From: CBEUVQ01 sp965546615
GTDB lineage: Bacteria > Bacillota > Desulfotomaculia > Desulfotomaculales > Desulfohalotomaculaceae
Direction of reading: 5' to 3'
Length of the DNA stretch: 64,000 nucleotides
NCBI GenBank assembly: GCA_965546615.1
Contig: CBEUVQ010000009.1
Coordinates: 1-64,000, forward strand
Shown here: positions 53,343 to 61,666 of the stretch, piece by piece
How the letters are laid out: every line of letters starts with the position of its first letter
Position numbering within the stretch: position 1 is the stretch's first letter
Position numbers and translations under genes: made by a program
Notes under the pieces: generated by a model
Database searches by the model: none
Seen by the model: the letters and a program-made list of their open reading frames with translations, nothing else
Told to the model about the DNA's origin: nothing

Positions 53343-54335
53343 TTGCACGCTAAAATCGGTGTTCCTCACACTTTGTTTTATTATCGGTATTACCCGATGG
53401 TCAAAACTTTTTTTGAAGAATTGGGTGTTGAAGTGGTTACATCACACAAAACTTCAAGAGATATTCTTGATGCCGGTGTTCGTGAGGCACTGGCTGATGC
53501 CTGTGTGCCGATTAAACTGTTTTTTGGTCATGTGCAATCATTAAAAAACAAAGTAGATTTTTTATTTATCCCTCGAGTAGTCTGCTTGAATGGCAAAACC
53601 ATTTTCTGTCCAAAATTTTTAGGTGCTCCCGACATGATAAAGCATGCTTTGGAAGATTTGCCTGAAATTATCGACACGCGCATTGATGTGCGATCTAAAC
53701 GTTTTGCTATTTGGAAAGCGTTTGCTGAAATCGGAAGCAGATTTACCTCTGATAAATTGCTGGTATTAAAAACTTATTTAAAAGCAAAGCGCACGCTGGC
53801 CAAGTATCATAAATACTTACTGCAGGGTATTCCTCCGGAAGAAGCAATGATAAAACTCCATCATCCTCAATTAAAAACAAAAAAAACTGCAAAAAGCCTG
53901 CGTTTTGCGGTATTGGGCTATCCCTATATTGTTCACGACAGTTATATCAGTGTAAACTTGTTAGACAAATTGCATCGTTTAGGAGCGGAAACCGTTACTT
54001 TAGAGCAGGTTTCCCACCGTTCAATAAACAAACAGATCAAAAAGCTGAAAAAAAATATGTTTTGGACGTTCAGTGATCGTGTGCTGAAATCTGCTTATCA
54101 TTTTTTTGAACAGGGCAATGTTGATGGAATTATCCACGTAACTGCCTTTGGCTGCGGACCGGATTCAATGGTCGGCAAGTATATAGAATTAGAATCTAAA
54201 CGCTATCCAAATATTCCTTTTATGAGTATCAGCGTTGATGAACACAGCGGTGAAGCAGGTATGCATACTCGGTTGGAAGCTTTTGTAGACATGGTTAAAC
54301 GCAGGAAAGAGGCGAATTACCAATGCGCAAGGTAA
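53343..54335 (+). CDS. DUF2229-type CoA-activase-related protein, subunit 1
   Basis: This 330-residue protein is related to the 2-hydroxyacyl-CoA dehydratase/activase group (COG3580-like). Conserved cysteines are in DACVP, FCPKF and FGCGPD. Its C-terminal MHTRLEAFVDMVKRRKE is nearly the same as that of the next protein. The TTG at 53343 follows GGGAG by 8 nt. It overlaps the next gene by 13 nt. It probably carries an Fe-S cluster reduced by the activase. Confidence 0.78.
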   Translation: MHAKIGVPHTLFYYRYYPMVKTFFEELGVEVVTSHKTSRDILDAGVREALADACVPIKLFFGHVQSLKNKVDFLFIPRVVCLNGKTIFCPKFLGAPDMIKHALEDLPEIIDTRIDVRSKRFAIWKAFAEIGSRFTSDKLLVLKTYLKAKRTLAKYHKYLLQGIPPEEAMIKLHHPQLKTKKTAKSLRFAVLGYPYIVHDSYISVNLLDKLHRLGAETVTLEQVSHRSINKQIKKLKKNMFWTFSDRVLKSAYHFFEQGNVDGIIHVTAFGCGPDSMVGKYIELESKRYPNIPFMSISVDEHSGEAGMHTRLEAFVDMVKRRKEANYQCAR

Positions 54336-55426
54336 CTTTTCCGCACATGGGTCATTCTTATATTGCCTTTAAGATGTTAATGGAAGATATGGGCAACGAA
54401 GTGATTTTGCCGCCGCGCCCCAGTAAATACACCCTTGATTTAGGGGTGAAATATGCTCCGGAATTTGCCTGCTTGCCATATAAAATCCTGTTAGGTACTT
54501 ATTTGGAAACAGCTGCTAAAGGAATGGATACCATTGTTACTTCAGGAGGTTTCGGCCCTTGTCGTGCCGGTCTTTATGCCAATCTGCATCAGGCAATTTT
54601 GCACAGCATTGGCTACCCGGTTGATTTGGTTTGTTTCGAAGCCCCCAAACAGCATCCGATTAACTTTTATCGCAACGTGCGAAAACTAAACAGTGCTAAA
54701 TTATCAATTCGGGCGATAATTGACGCTATTAAACGGGCGTGGCATAAATTAAAGGCTTTAGACCATATGGAAAAATTAAGCCACCAAATTCGCCCCCGCG
54801 AGCTAAAAAAAGGCACAACCAGTAAAGTATACCGTCTAACCCAAAAATGGTTAGATGAAGCCTATACATTTAAACAAATTGATGAAGCAGAAGCAGCGGG
54901 AATCAAAGCATTTCAAGACATACCCCAAGATCCCAACAGGCAGATTGTTAAAGTTGGGCTGGTGGGTGAAATTTACGTTTTACTGGAACCGGCCAGTAAT
55001 TTAGAAATTGAAGAATCCCTCGGGCATATGGGGGTAGAAGTGGAACGCTCAATGTTCCTTACAGGATGGACCAGAGATAATATTGGGAATGGCACTGAAG
55101 AACTAATGTCGGTTACCGAAGCTGCCCAACCATACCTCCCCGAGTTGATTGGCGGACATGGACGAGATACCGTCGGGCACACTGTGCTTTATTCCAAACG
55201 CGGTTTTGACGGTGTAATACAAATTGCACCTTTTACCTGTATTCCGGAAATCGTCGCCCGCACCATTTTAACTAAAGTCAGTAAAATTCACAACATTCCG
55301 GTGCTCACCTTCTTCCTTGATGAGCAGACTGCAAAAGCCGGTATGGTTACCAGATTGGAAGCTTTTGTGGATTTGTTAAAAAGAAAAAAACAAAATGCGG
55401 GCTGTACTGCCCAAATAGTATCTTAA
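54323..55426 (+). CDS. DUF2229-type CoA-activase-related protein, subunit 2
   Basis: This 367-residue protein (COG3581-like) is a paralogue of the preceding one. It has EFACLP, GPCRAG and FTCIPE at matching places and ends with MVTRLEAFVDLLKRKKQ. The two may form a heterodimer sharing a cluster, as in dehydratase or double-cubane systems. It precedes the activase by 15 nt. Confidence 0.78.
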   Translation: MRKVTFPHMGHSYIAFKMLMEDMGNEVILPPRPSKYTLDLGVKYAPEFACLPYKILLGTYLETAAKGMDTIVTSGGFGPCRAGLYANLHQAILHSIGYPVDLVCFEAPKQHPINFYRNVRKLNSAKLSIRAIIDAIKRAWHKLKALDHMEKLSHQIRPRELKKGTTSKVYRLTQKWLDEAYTFKQIDEAEAAGIKAFQDIPQDPNRQIVKVGLVGEIYVLLEPASNLEIEESLGHMGVEVERSMFLTGWTRDNIGNGTEELMSVTEAAQPYLPELIGGHGRDTVGHTVLYSKRGFDGVIQIAPFTCIPEIVARTILTKVSKIHNIPVLTFFLDEQTAKAGMVTRLEAFVDLLKRKKQNAGCTAQIVS

Positions 55427-55441
55427 AGGAAGGGTAACAAT

Positions 55442-56404
55442 ATGAAGGCATATCTAGGTGTAGATGTAGGTTCAGTAAGCACAAACATTGTGGTAATTGA
55501 TGATGCCGGTCAAGTACATGTTGATCTTTACCTGCGCACCCGCGGCCGCCCTATTGAAACCATTCAAACCGGCTTTAAAAAAGCGGGAGAAGTTTTAAAA
55601 GATAAAAATCTGGAAATAGCGGCCGCAGGGACAACCGGCAGCGGGCGTTATTTGGCAGGAATGATGATTGGCGCGGATGTCATTAAAAATGAAATTACCG
55701 CTCATGCTGTCGCCGCTTCTACGATTATTCCCGATGTGCAAACAATACTGGAAATTGGCGGTCAAGATTCTAAAATCATTATTTTAAGAAACGGAATTGT
55801 CACTGACTTTGCAATGAACACCGTTTGTGCCGCCGGTACCGGCTCGTTTTTAGATCAACAAGCCGCTCGTTTAAATATCCCGATTTCAGATTTCGGTTCG
55901 CTGGCTTTAAAATCAAAAAACCCGGTACGTATTGCCGGGCGCTGTACCGTTTTTGCAGAATCTGACATGATTCATAAGCAGCAAATGGGTCATAAACTGG
56001 AAGATATTATCAATGGTTTGTGTGAAGCGTTGGTACGCAACTATTTAAATAACGTGGGAAAAGGGAAAGAAATTCTTGCTCCAATATCTTTCCAGGGCGG
56101 TGTAGCTGCAAATGTGGGCATTAAGGCTGCCTTTGAACGAGAGTTAGGCTTGCCGGTAACTATCCCTCCTTACTTCAATGTGATGGGAGCAATTGGTGCT
56201 GCTCATTTGGCCAAAGAAGAAGCTGCCAAAACCGGCAGCACCAAATTTAAAGGTTTTGCCATCACAAATATCCCTTTCTATACTAGCAGTTTTGAATGTG
56301 ACGGTTGTTCCAATGCCTGTGAGGTAGTGGAAATTCATGAAGACGGCAAAGTCATCGGCCGCTGGGGCAACCGCTGCCCGCGTTGGGATTTAGTAGAAGA
56401 TTAA
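55442..56404 (+). CDS. BadF/HgdC-type ATPase activase
   Basis: This 320-residue protein is an ASKHA ATPase (DVGSVSTN, GTTGSGR, EIGGQDSK) with the two [4Fe-4S] ligands in NTVCAAGTGSF and AGRCTVF. These activators use ATP to push one electron into a partner protein at very low potential. An extra C-terminal cluster, CDGCSNAC and NRCPRW, suggests an additional metal site. It is the third gene of the operon. Confidence 0.9.
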   Translation: MKAYLGVDVGSVSTNIVVIDDAGQVHVDLYLRTRGRPIETIQTGFKKAGEVLKDKNLEIAAAGTTGSGRYLAGMMIGADVIKNEITAHAVAASTIIPDVQTILEIGGQDSKIIILRNGIVTDFAMNTVCAAGTGSFLDQQAARLNIPISDFGSLALKSKNPVRIAGRCTVFAESDMIHKQQMGHKLEDIINGLCEALVRNYLNNVGKGKEILAPISFQGGVAANVGIKAAFERELGLPVTIPPYFNVMGAIGAAHLAKEEAAKTGSTKFKGFAITNIPFYTSSFECDGCSNACEVVEIHEDGKVIGRWGNRCPRWDLVED

Positions 56405-56437
56405 TTTTTTCGGCAAACAGTTGGCAAACTTATAATT

Positions 56438-56491
56438 GTGACAAAATCGTGACATTTTAATAATAGGTCTGCCATATTTACCGGATATACT
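56438..56491 (+). promoter_or_regulatory. Promoter of the DUF2680-like gene with direct-repeat operator
   Basis: GTGACA occurs at 56438-56443 and 56449-56454, an 11-nt period typical of OmpR-family binding. TATACT lies at 56486-56491. The -35 is poor, which fits activation by the facing two-component system. Confidence 0.6.
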
Positions 56492-56520
56492 ATATTAAAA
56501 TTATTCGGGAGGGTTTTGTT

Positions 56521-56868
56521 ATGAAGAAAAAATTTTTTATTATTGCAGCTACAGCAGCACTGCTGGCGATGGCCATTCCTGCTTTTGCAGCTGCGACAAA
56601 CGGTTTAACCTCAGAACAAGCTAAAAAAATCAATGCACTGCAGCAGCAAATAATTGAACTGCGCATGCAAATGGTTGATGAATACCAATCAGCCGGACAA
56701 ATCACTGAAGAGCAGGCTGACGCTATGAAAAACAACATACAAAATCACTTGGATTATTTAGAGAATAACCCTGATACTACTACTGGCCCGGGAATGGGTC
56801 GCGGTTTTGGTGGTGGCGGTTTCTGCGGTAATTGCCCCAATTGGCAGCAGCCGGTTCCACAAAATTAA
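56521..56868 (+). CDS. Secreted DUF2680-like protein
   Basis: This 115-residue protein has a signal peptide (about residues 1-23, cleavage after AFA). The mature part is a helical segment (LTSEQAKKINALQQQIIELR) and a Gly/Met-rich tail with FCGNCPNW. The helical part resembles DUF2680/YckD. Two cysteines (CxxC) could bind metal. GGGAGGG precedes the ATG. It faces the kinase gene and shares its terminator. Confidence 0.8.
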   Translation: MKKKFFIIAATAALLAMAIPAFAAATNGLTSEQAKKINALQQQIIELRMQMVDEYQSAGQITEEQADAMKNNIQNHLDYLENNPDTTTGPGMGRGFGGGGFCGNCPNWQQPVPQN

Positions 56869-56878
56869 CGTTAACAAA

Positions 56879-56905
56879 AAGGGCGTGAAGATAAATTCAC
56901 GTCCT
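56879..56905. terminator. Bidirectional terminator between the DUF2680-like gene and the kinase
   Basis: GGGCGTGAA and TTCACGTCC form a 9-bp stem with one G-U pair and a 6-nt loop, flanked by A and T runs. Confidence 0.8.
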
Positions 56906-58377
56906 TAAATTTTTGGTATTTTAAATGAAAATGTACTGCCCTTCCCTAATTCGCTGCTTACTTCAATAGTTCCACCGTGGAGTTCGATGATCTTTTTGCT
57001 GATTGCCAAACCCAGCCCTGTTCCTGAACCTTTTCGGGTACGCGATTTGTTCACTTTGTAAAAACGCTCCCAAATCAGCGGAATTTCATTGGGATCAATA
57101 CCCGGCCCGGTGTCGGTAACACTGATATTAATCACATCGGATTTTTCCTGCACATCAACCGTTATTTTTCCGCCCCGCTTCGTCACTCTTAAAGCGTTGT
57201 CTAAAAGGTTAATCAGCACTTGATAAAGACGATCGGCATCAGCATTTACTGTTAATGAAACATTGGACGAATTATGCTCAAACGCAATTCCCTTTTCCCT
57301 CGCTAGAGGTTTAATTACATCTGCCACCCGCTCAATCAGCTTCACAATATCAACCGGCACAAACTGCACTTTAATTTGCCCTATTTCCAAACGGCGCAGA
57401 TCCAGTAAATCATCCACCAATCGGCGCAGCCGCAAAATTTCATGATGAATGTTGGTTAAGTACCGCTTTTTATCTTCTTCTGTTTTTGCCATGCCGTCTA
57501 ACAAAGCTTCATTAAAACCCTGAATAATGGTCAGCGGCGTCCTCAATTCATGGGAAACATTAGCCACAAAATCACGCCTGGTCTGATCCAGCCGTTCTAA
57601 TTCTGCTATTTTATCCTGCAGTTCGCCCGATAGCTTATTAAAAGAATCCGCCAACATACCAATTTCATCGTTAGTTTTAATATGTACTTGGCGATCGTAT
57701 TGGCCACCAGCCATATCTTGAGCAGCTTTATTAATTTCTAAAATGGGGCGTACCAGTGAACGGGATAAAAATAAACTTAACATAGCTGCTAAAACAATTC
57801 CTGCTGCTGCAGCATATAAAGAAGTATACTGCAGTACCCGCAAGCGATTGTCAATTGTCAGAATCGGAGCCTGCAGCAATACTGCCCCTGCAGCTTGATT
57901 ATCTATCACTATCGGTACACCGACACTAAGCACCTCGGTATTTAAGTATTCAGACCGAATTCTGTTTATAACAATCTGCCCTTTTAATATTTCTGTTAGT
58001 TCAATATCCGGCATAACATCCTGGTTTCCCATCATCATATGTCCTCTGTGGGCAAAACCATGTCCCATACCCATTCCCATTCCGTTATGCGCATAACTTT
58101 GTTCCAACACACTGCCGTCGCTGCCAACCAGGAAAATATGGGCCCCAACAGCAGCAGCGGTATTAGTCATCATGTTTCGCGCCAATACCGGATTAGTTTC
58201 CTGAGCGATGACTTCCGCCAAACTTTGGCCGGCAGCAACTAACTGATTTGTTTGCTGTTTATAGTAGGTGTGCTGCAGCCAGCCGGTTTGGATTAATACA
58301 TAAAAACCCAACACAATCAGCACCAACACAGTCATCGCCAGCCAAAGTTTTCTGGCAATATTATTTTTCTTAATCAT
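56905..58377 (-). CDS. Sensor histidine kinase with Met/His-rich sensor loop
   Basis: This 490-residue kinase has two membrane helices (about residues 12-32 and 185-210), a sensor domain, HAMP, HisKA (FVANVSHELRTPLTIIQG) and HATPase (DNALRV, DTGPGI, GTGLGLAI). The sensor contains GMGMGMGHGFAHRGHMMMG at about residues 99-117, which suggests metal (copper-like) binding. The ATG at 58377 overlaps the regulator stop by 8 nt; the longer frame lies within the regulator gene. Confidence 0.9.
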   Translation of the reverse strand: MIKKNNIARKLWLAMTVLVLIVLGFYVLIQTGWLQHTYYKQQTNQLVAAGQSLAEVIAQETNPVLARNMMTNTAAAVGAHIFLVGSDGSVLEQSYAHNGMGMGMGHGFAHRGHMMMGNQDVMPDIELTEILKGQIVINRIRSEYLNTEVLSVGVPIVIDNQAAGAVLLQAPILTIDNRLRVLQYTSLYAAAAGIVLAAMLSLFLSRSLVRPILEINKAAQDMAGGQYDRQVHIKTNDEIGMLADSFNKLSGELQDKIAELERLDQTRRDFVANVSHELRTPLTIIQGFNEALLDGMAKTEEDKKRYLTNIHHEILRLRRLVDDLLDLRRLEIGQIKVQFVPVDIVKLIERVADVIKPLAREKGIAFEHNSSNVSLTVNADADRLYQVLINLLDNALRVTKRGGKITVDVQEKSDVINISVTDTGPGIDPNEIPLIWERFYKVNKSRTRKGSGTGLGLAISKKIIELHGGTIEVSSELGKGSTFSFKIPKI

Positions 58378-59068
58378 TTTTAATCTCAAATTTATATCCA
58401 ACGCCCCATACAGTATCGATGTATTGAACACCGTCAGATGCCCTGTTAAGTTTATCTCGCAAACGATTAACGTGGGTATCAACAGTGCGCAAATCGCCGT
58501 AATAATCATAACCCCAAACATTCTGCAGCAGCTGTTCCCTGGTATATGCCCGTCCGGGACTTTTGGCCAAATAATACAGCAAATCAAATTCTTTGGGTGT
58601 TAAACTTATTGACGTATTGTTGATGTAAACTTCCCGAGAAGCAGCATTGACAGTAATGTCATTATACTGCAGCACATCACTTTCGGCTGCTTTCGGCCAA
58701 CTGACAGTGCGCCTCAGCACAGCTTTTACCCTGGCAACCGCTTCACGCGGGCTGAATGGTTTAACAATATAATCATCGGCCCCCAATTCCAAACCCAGAA
58801 CGCGGTCGATTTCATCACTGCGAGCAGTTAACATAATTACCGGTATCTGTGAACTCTGCCTAATTCGTTTGCAAACTTCCCAACCGTCCGTCCCCGGCAT
58901 CATTAAATCCAAAACAACTAAGTTGTAATTGTTTTTCTGCAGCATTTTCAGAGCTTGTTGACCGTCTACAGCTTGATGTGTCTCAAAGCCTTCATTCTCC
59001 AGATATAACTTCAGTAATTCGCGAATTTTTTCTTCATCGTCAACTACCAAGATGCGCTTAGTATTCAT
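58370..59068 (-). CDS. OmpR-family response regulator
   Basis: This 232-residue regulator has a receiver domain (LVVLDLMMPG, phospho-Asp near residue 54) and a DNA-binding winged helix (TREQLLQNVWGYDYYGDLRT). It forms a pair with the kinase and may control the facing DUF2680-like gene through the GTGACA repeats. Confidence 0.94.
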   Translation of the reverse strand: MNTKRILVVDDEEKIRELLKLYLENEGFETHQAVDGQQALKMLQKNNYNLVVLDLMMPGTDGWEVCKRIRQSSQIPVIMLTARSDEIDRVLGLELGADDYIVKPFSPREAVARVKAVLRRTVSWPKAAESDVLQYNDITVNAASREVYINNTSISLTPKEFDLLYYLAKSPGRAYTREQLLQNVWGYDYYGDLRTVDTHVNRLRDKLNRASDGVQYIDTVWGVGYKFEIKND

Positions 59069-59168
59069 AGCTTCCCTCTCATTTATACATCAATAATTTA
59101 CTTAACACAGTATAACACGAAACAGTTGACAAATAACAGTTAATACGGCGCTGCATGAAAAAGGCTAA

Positions 59169-59189
59169 GGGTGGACACATCATCCACCC
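59169..59189 (-). terminator. Terminator of the coiled-coil protein gene
   Basis: GGGTGGA and TCCACCC form a 7-bp stem. TTAGCCTTTTT follows on the minus strand. Confidence 0.6.
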
Positions 59190-59280
59190 CTGACTCATTG
59201 CTGTTTTTAAATGCTAAATATCAGCATTCCGATACAAAGCACTGCCCTTCCGAAATACCGAACGCCAGGAATTCAAAAGA

Positions 59281-60657
59281 TTACCCAAACAAACCCACCA
59301 GTTTAATCATTATTCTAACCGGCCAAGGGCGTATTTGGGCTTCCAGCTGAGCCTTTTGTTCCTGTACACGGTCTAATTGCTGCTGCAGAATTTTAATGGA
59401 TTTTTGCAATTGTTCAACTGTATCCAGAGATCCTTTCAGCTCGTTGGACATATCGTTAATATCTTGATACAAACGACGTTCCTCATGTTCAGTGTCTTCC
59501 CTTACCCGTTCCAATTTTTGTTTTAGTTCCACTATTTCTGTTTGCAATTCCGCTATGCGGTTTGTGTAATGTTCTTTCAGTTCGGTGATTTTTGCTTTGT
59601 TTTCGCGATCCTTTTCCTTATATTGTTGAAGTTTAGTGAACATCGTTTCTAAACTTAGCTGGTTCTTTTCATTATATTTTTTTAATTTTTGCACTTCCTG
59701 ATCTGCGTCTTTAAAGCGTTTTACCCAAAGCCGGCACTGATGAAGAATACTGTTAGCTTTAGATTCCAATTTTGCCAACTGCTCACGATAGCGAAGAATT
59801 TCTTTTTTTCTCATTGACAGCAGCAAATCTTTTTCAGAAAGCTGAGTAGATAAATGATGGTATTGATCCATAATAGATACCCGCTCAGCCATTGCCGCCG
59901 CTACTTCTTTATGCATTGCCGTCACTTCATCCAGCTGCTTTTTCAAATTATTGTTTTTAATAGCCCAACGTTCTCTGTCATACTGCCATTTTTGCTTTTG
60001 GCGCCGTAATATCGATAAGTAACGCTTAACCATGGTATCATGCAGATAATGCAGTTTAGGCTCGTAAACATATGTATCATCATTTGCTTTTTCAAAATAG
60101 GGAAACTTATTCAATAATTGTTTAACACTGTCAACAGTGCAGGGACGCCACTCTTGAACATATTCCAATACCTGCTCGGCAGTTAAACCGTTGATGTTCA
60201 TTTTAAAAGCTTTAATCACCAAATGTTTTAAAGAATATTGTTGAGGTTCAATATTCCATTCTGTTAAACCCCAGTTACCATTTTCTAATTGAACAAAACG
60301 ACCGTCACTAAGAAGAGAAGCTTCTTCGGCCAGTTTTTTAACTCTGCCTCTTTTGGATGTAGAGTTTCTGCTCACTGCCCGCAGACTCATCGGCTGCTTC
60401 TTTTTTTGCAGCGTAGTGTAAAAACTGTCATTTTCGCGAGCACCTTCGGTATTTAAAAACCAAAAATTATATTTATTTTTTACAAAGCAAGGATTTTGAT
60501 TTAAACAGAGTTCTACCTTCTCTTCTACCTGAGCTAAAGTGTAATCCTGTAACATTTTTTGATGTACGTAAGGGGCTATTTCTGACGCCGATAAACCATC
60601 AAAAAATAATAATGTCTTTTTTAATACATCAGTTAAAGAACTTAGTTTACTTTCCAT
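59281..60657 (-). CDS. Winged-helix-like and coiled-coil protein of unknown function
   Basis: This 458-residue protein has winged-helix-like modules in its first half. The first covers about residues 1-68 (LSASEIAPYVHQ, ending FWFLN), and another covers about 140-205 (NGLTAEQVLEYVQE, ending DTYVYE). Between them GRFVQLENGNWGL resembles the closing hairpin of a third. They recall HARE-HTH/RNA polymerase delta-type folds. Residues 215-440 are long coiled coil. The end, RIMIKLVGLFG, is amphipathic. It could link DNA or RNA polymerase to the membrane, but function is unknown. Confidence 0.75.
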   Translation of the reverse strand: MESKLSSLTDVLKKTLLFFDGLSASEIAPYVHQKMLQDYTLAQVEEKVELCLNQNPCFVKNKYNFWFLNTEGARENDSFYTTLQKKKQPMSLRAVSRNSTSKRGRVKKLAEEASLLSDGRFVQLENGNWGLTEWNIEPQQYSLKHLVIKAFKMNINGLTAEQVLEYVQEWRPCTVDSVKQLLNKFPYFEKANDDTYVYEPKLHYLHDTMVKRYLSILRRQKQKWQYDRERWAIKNNNLKKQLDEVTAMHKEVAAAMAERVSIMDQYHHLSTQLSEKDLLLSMRKKEILRYREQLAKLESKANSILHQCRLWVKRFKDADQEVQKLKKYNEKNQLSLETMFTKLQQYKEKDRENKAKITELKEHYTNRIAELQTEIVELKQKLERVREDTEHEERRLYQDINDMSNELKGSLDTVEQLQKSIKILQQQLDRVQEQKAQLEAQIRPWPVRIMIKLVGLFG

Positions 60658-60980
60658 ACAACCATCACCTTCCTCAATGGTATATAAATTACAAAAATTA
60701 CTAATTTAACCTATCAAATATATTCACGGTATTTCTAAATATCCCTGCGTATCAAGCTAATTTTTTTCCATATTTTTCCTACATGTTTTTACATAATTTA
60801 ACCTGCGGTTATGTTCAGCATTCAGCAGCAGATAAAAATGTAATATACTGTATTGTAATCACTGCTGCTAATAGAATATAATGATAAGTGAATAGCTTTT
60901 TATCTTAAGCATTTATACAACACTGCAGAAATAAAATACCGGAGTAGGTGAAACCGTTCACGAAGGTGATGGGTTTGAGT
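60658..60980. other. Divergent intergenic stretch before acuA
   Basis: It contains the probable acuA promoter at 60853-60882 and an inverted repeat AGCAGCAG/CTGCTGCT around it. No gene was seen on either strand. The minus-strand promoter for the coiled-coil gene was not recognised. Confidence 0.45.
60853..60882 (+). promoter_or_regulatory. Promoter of acuA
   Basis: TTGTAA (60853-60858) and TATAAT (60877-60882) are 18 nt apart. Confidence 0.55.
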
Positions 60981-61634
60981 ATGATTTATGATCCGAATGA
61001 AAAAAATGTTAATCAGAAAGATGTGCAGGTAGCCAAAGGTATAATCTTTACCCCTCAAGGAGTCATTCATTTAGAGGGGCCGGTTAACGGTGAATATATC
61101 TCCAGGTTAAATATGCACCAAGGGTTAAATAATTTTCGCCCTGCTGACCGACAAAAAGAGGCTTTAAGCACAATACCTTCGCTGTCAAACGGGCGGGTTT
61201 TTATTGCCCGTTATGAGAAAGAAATTATCGGCTATGTTACTTTTCATCATCCCGATGAGTACAGCCGTTGGTGTAAACATCCTTGGGTGTTGGAATTGGG
61301 TGCAATTGAAATTTGCCAACCCTGGCGAAAATACCGTATTGCCAATCATTTATTAAAAGAAGCTTTTAGCAATTCTTTTGTAGAGGATTTTATTATTATT
61401 ACCATTGAATACTGCTGGCATTGGGATTTGCGGGGCAGTGGGTTAACAATGTGGGATTATCAAAGGATGTTAACACGCTTGTTCAGCAGTGTTGGTTTAA
61501 AAAAGCGTGCTACAGATGATCCGGATATCATTGAACATCCTGCAAATGTCTTGATGGTTCGTTACGGTAAAAATGTTCCAAAAGAAGCCATTCAAAGGTT
61601 TGAACAGCTGACTTTTCGGAGTAAATATTTATAA
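60981..61634 (+). CDS. acuA: AcuA-like protein acetyltransferase
   Basis: This 217-residue GNAT-fold protein matches Bacillus AcuA in LELGAIEI, YCWHWDLRGSGLTMWDYQ, ATDDPDIIEHPAN and the C-terminal LTFRSKYL. AcuA acetylates the catalytic lysine of acetyl-CoA synthetase, turning it off. The start is uncertain: ATG at 60981, TTG at 60975 or GTG at 60948. No acuB or acuC is adjacent, but an HDAC-family gene lies at 20.7 kb. Confidence 0.85.
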   Translation: MIYDPNEKNVNQKDVQVAKGIIFTPQGVIHLEGPVNGEYISRLNMHQGLNNFRPADRQKEALSTIPSLSNGRVFIARYEKEIIGYVTFHHPDEYSRWCKHPWVLELGAIEICQPWRKYRIANHLLKEAFSNSFVEDFIIITIEYCWHWDLRGSGLTMWDYQRMLTRLFSSVGLKKRATDDPDIIEHPANVLMVRYGKNVPKEAIQRFEQLTFRSKYL

Positions 61635-61666
61635 AAAAGGTGTGACGCGAGGTCACACCTTTTTTA
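61633..61666. terminator. Bidirectional terminator between acuA and guaB
   Basis: GGTGTGAC and GTCACACC form an 8-bp stem with A and T runs on both sides. It overlaps the guaB stop by a few bases. Confidence 0.9.
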
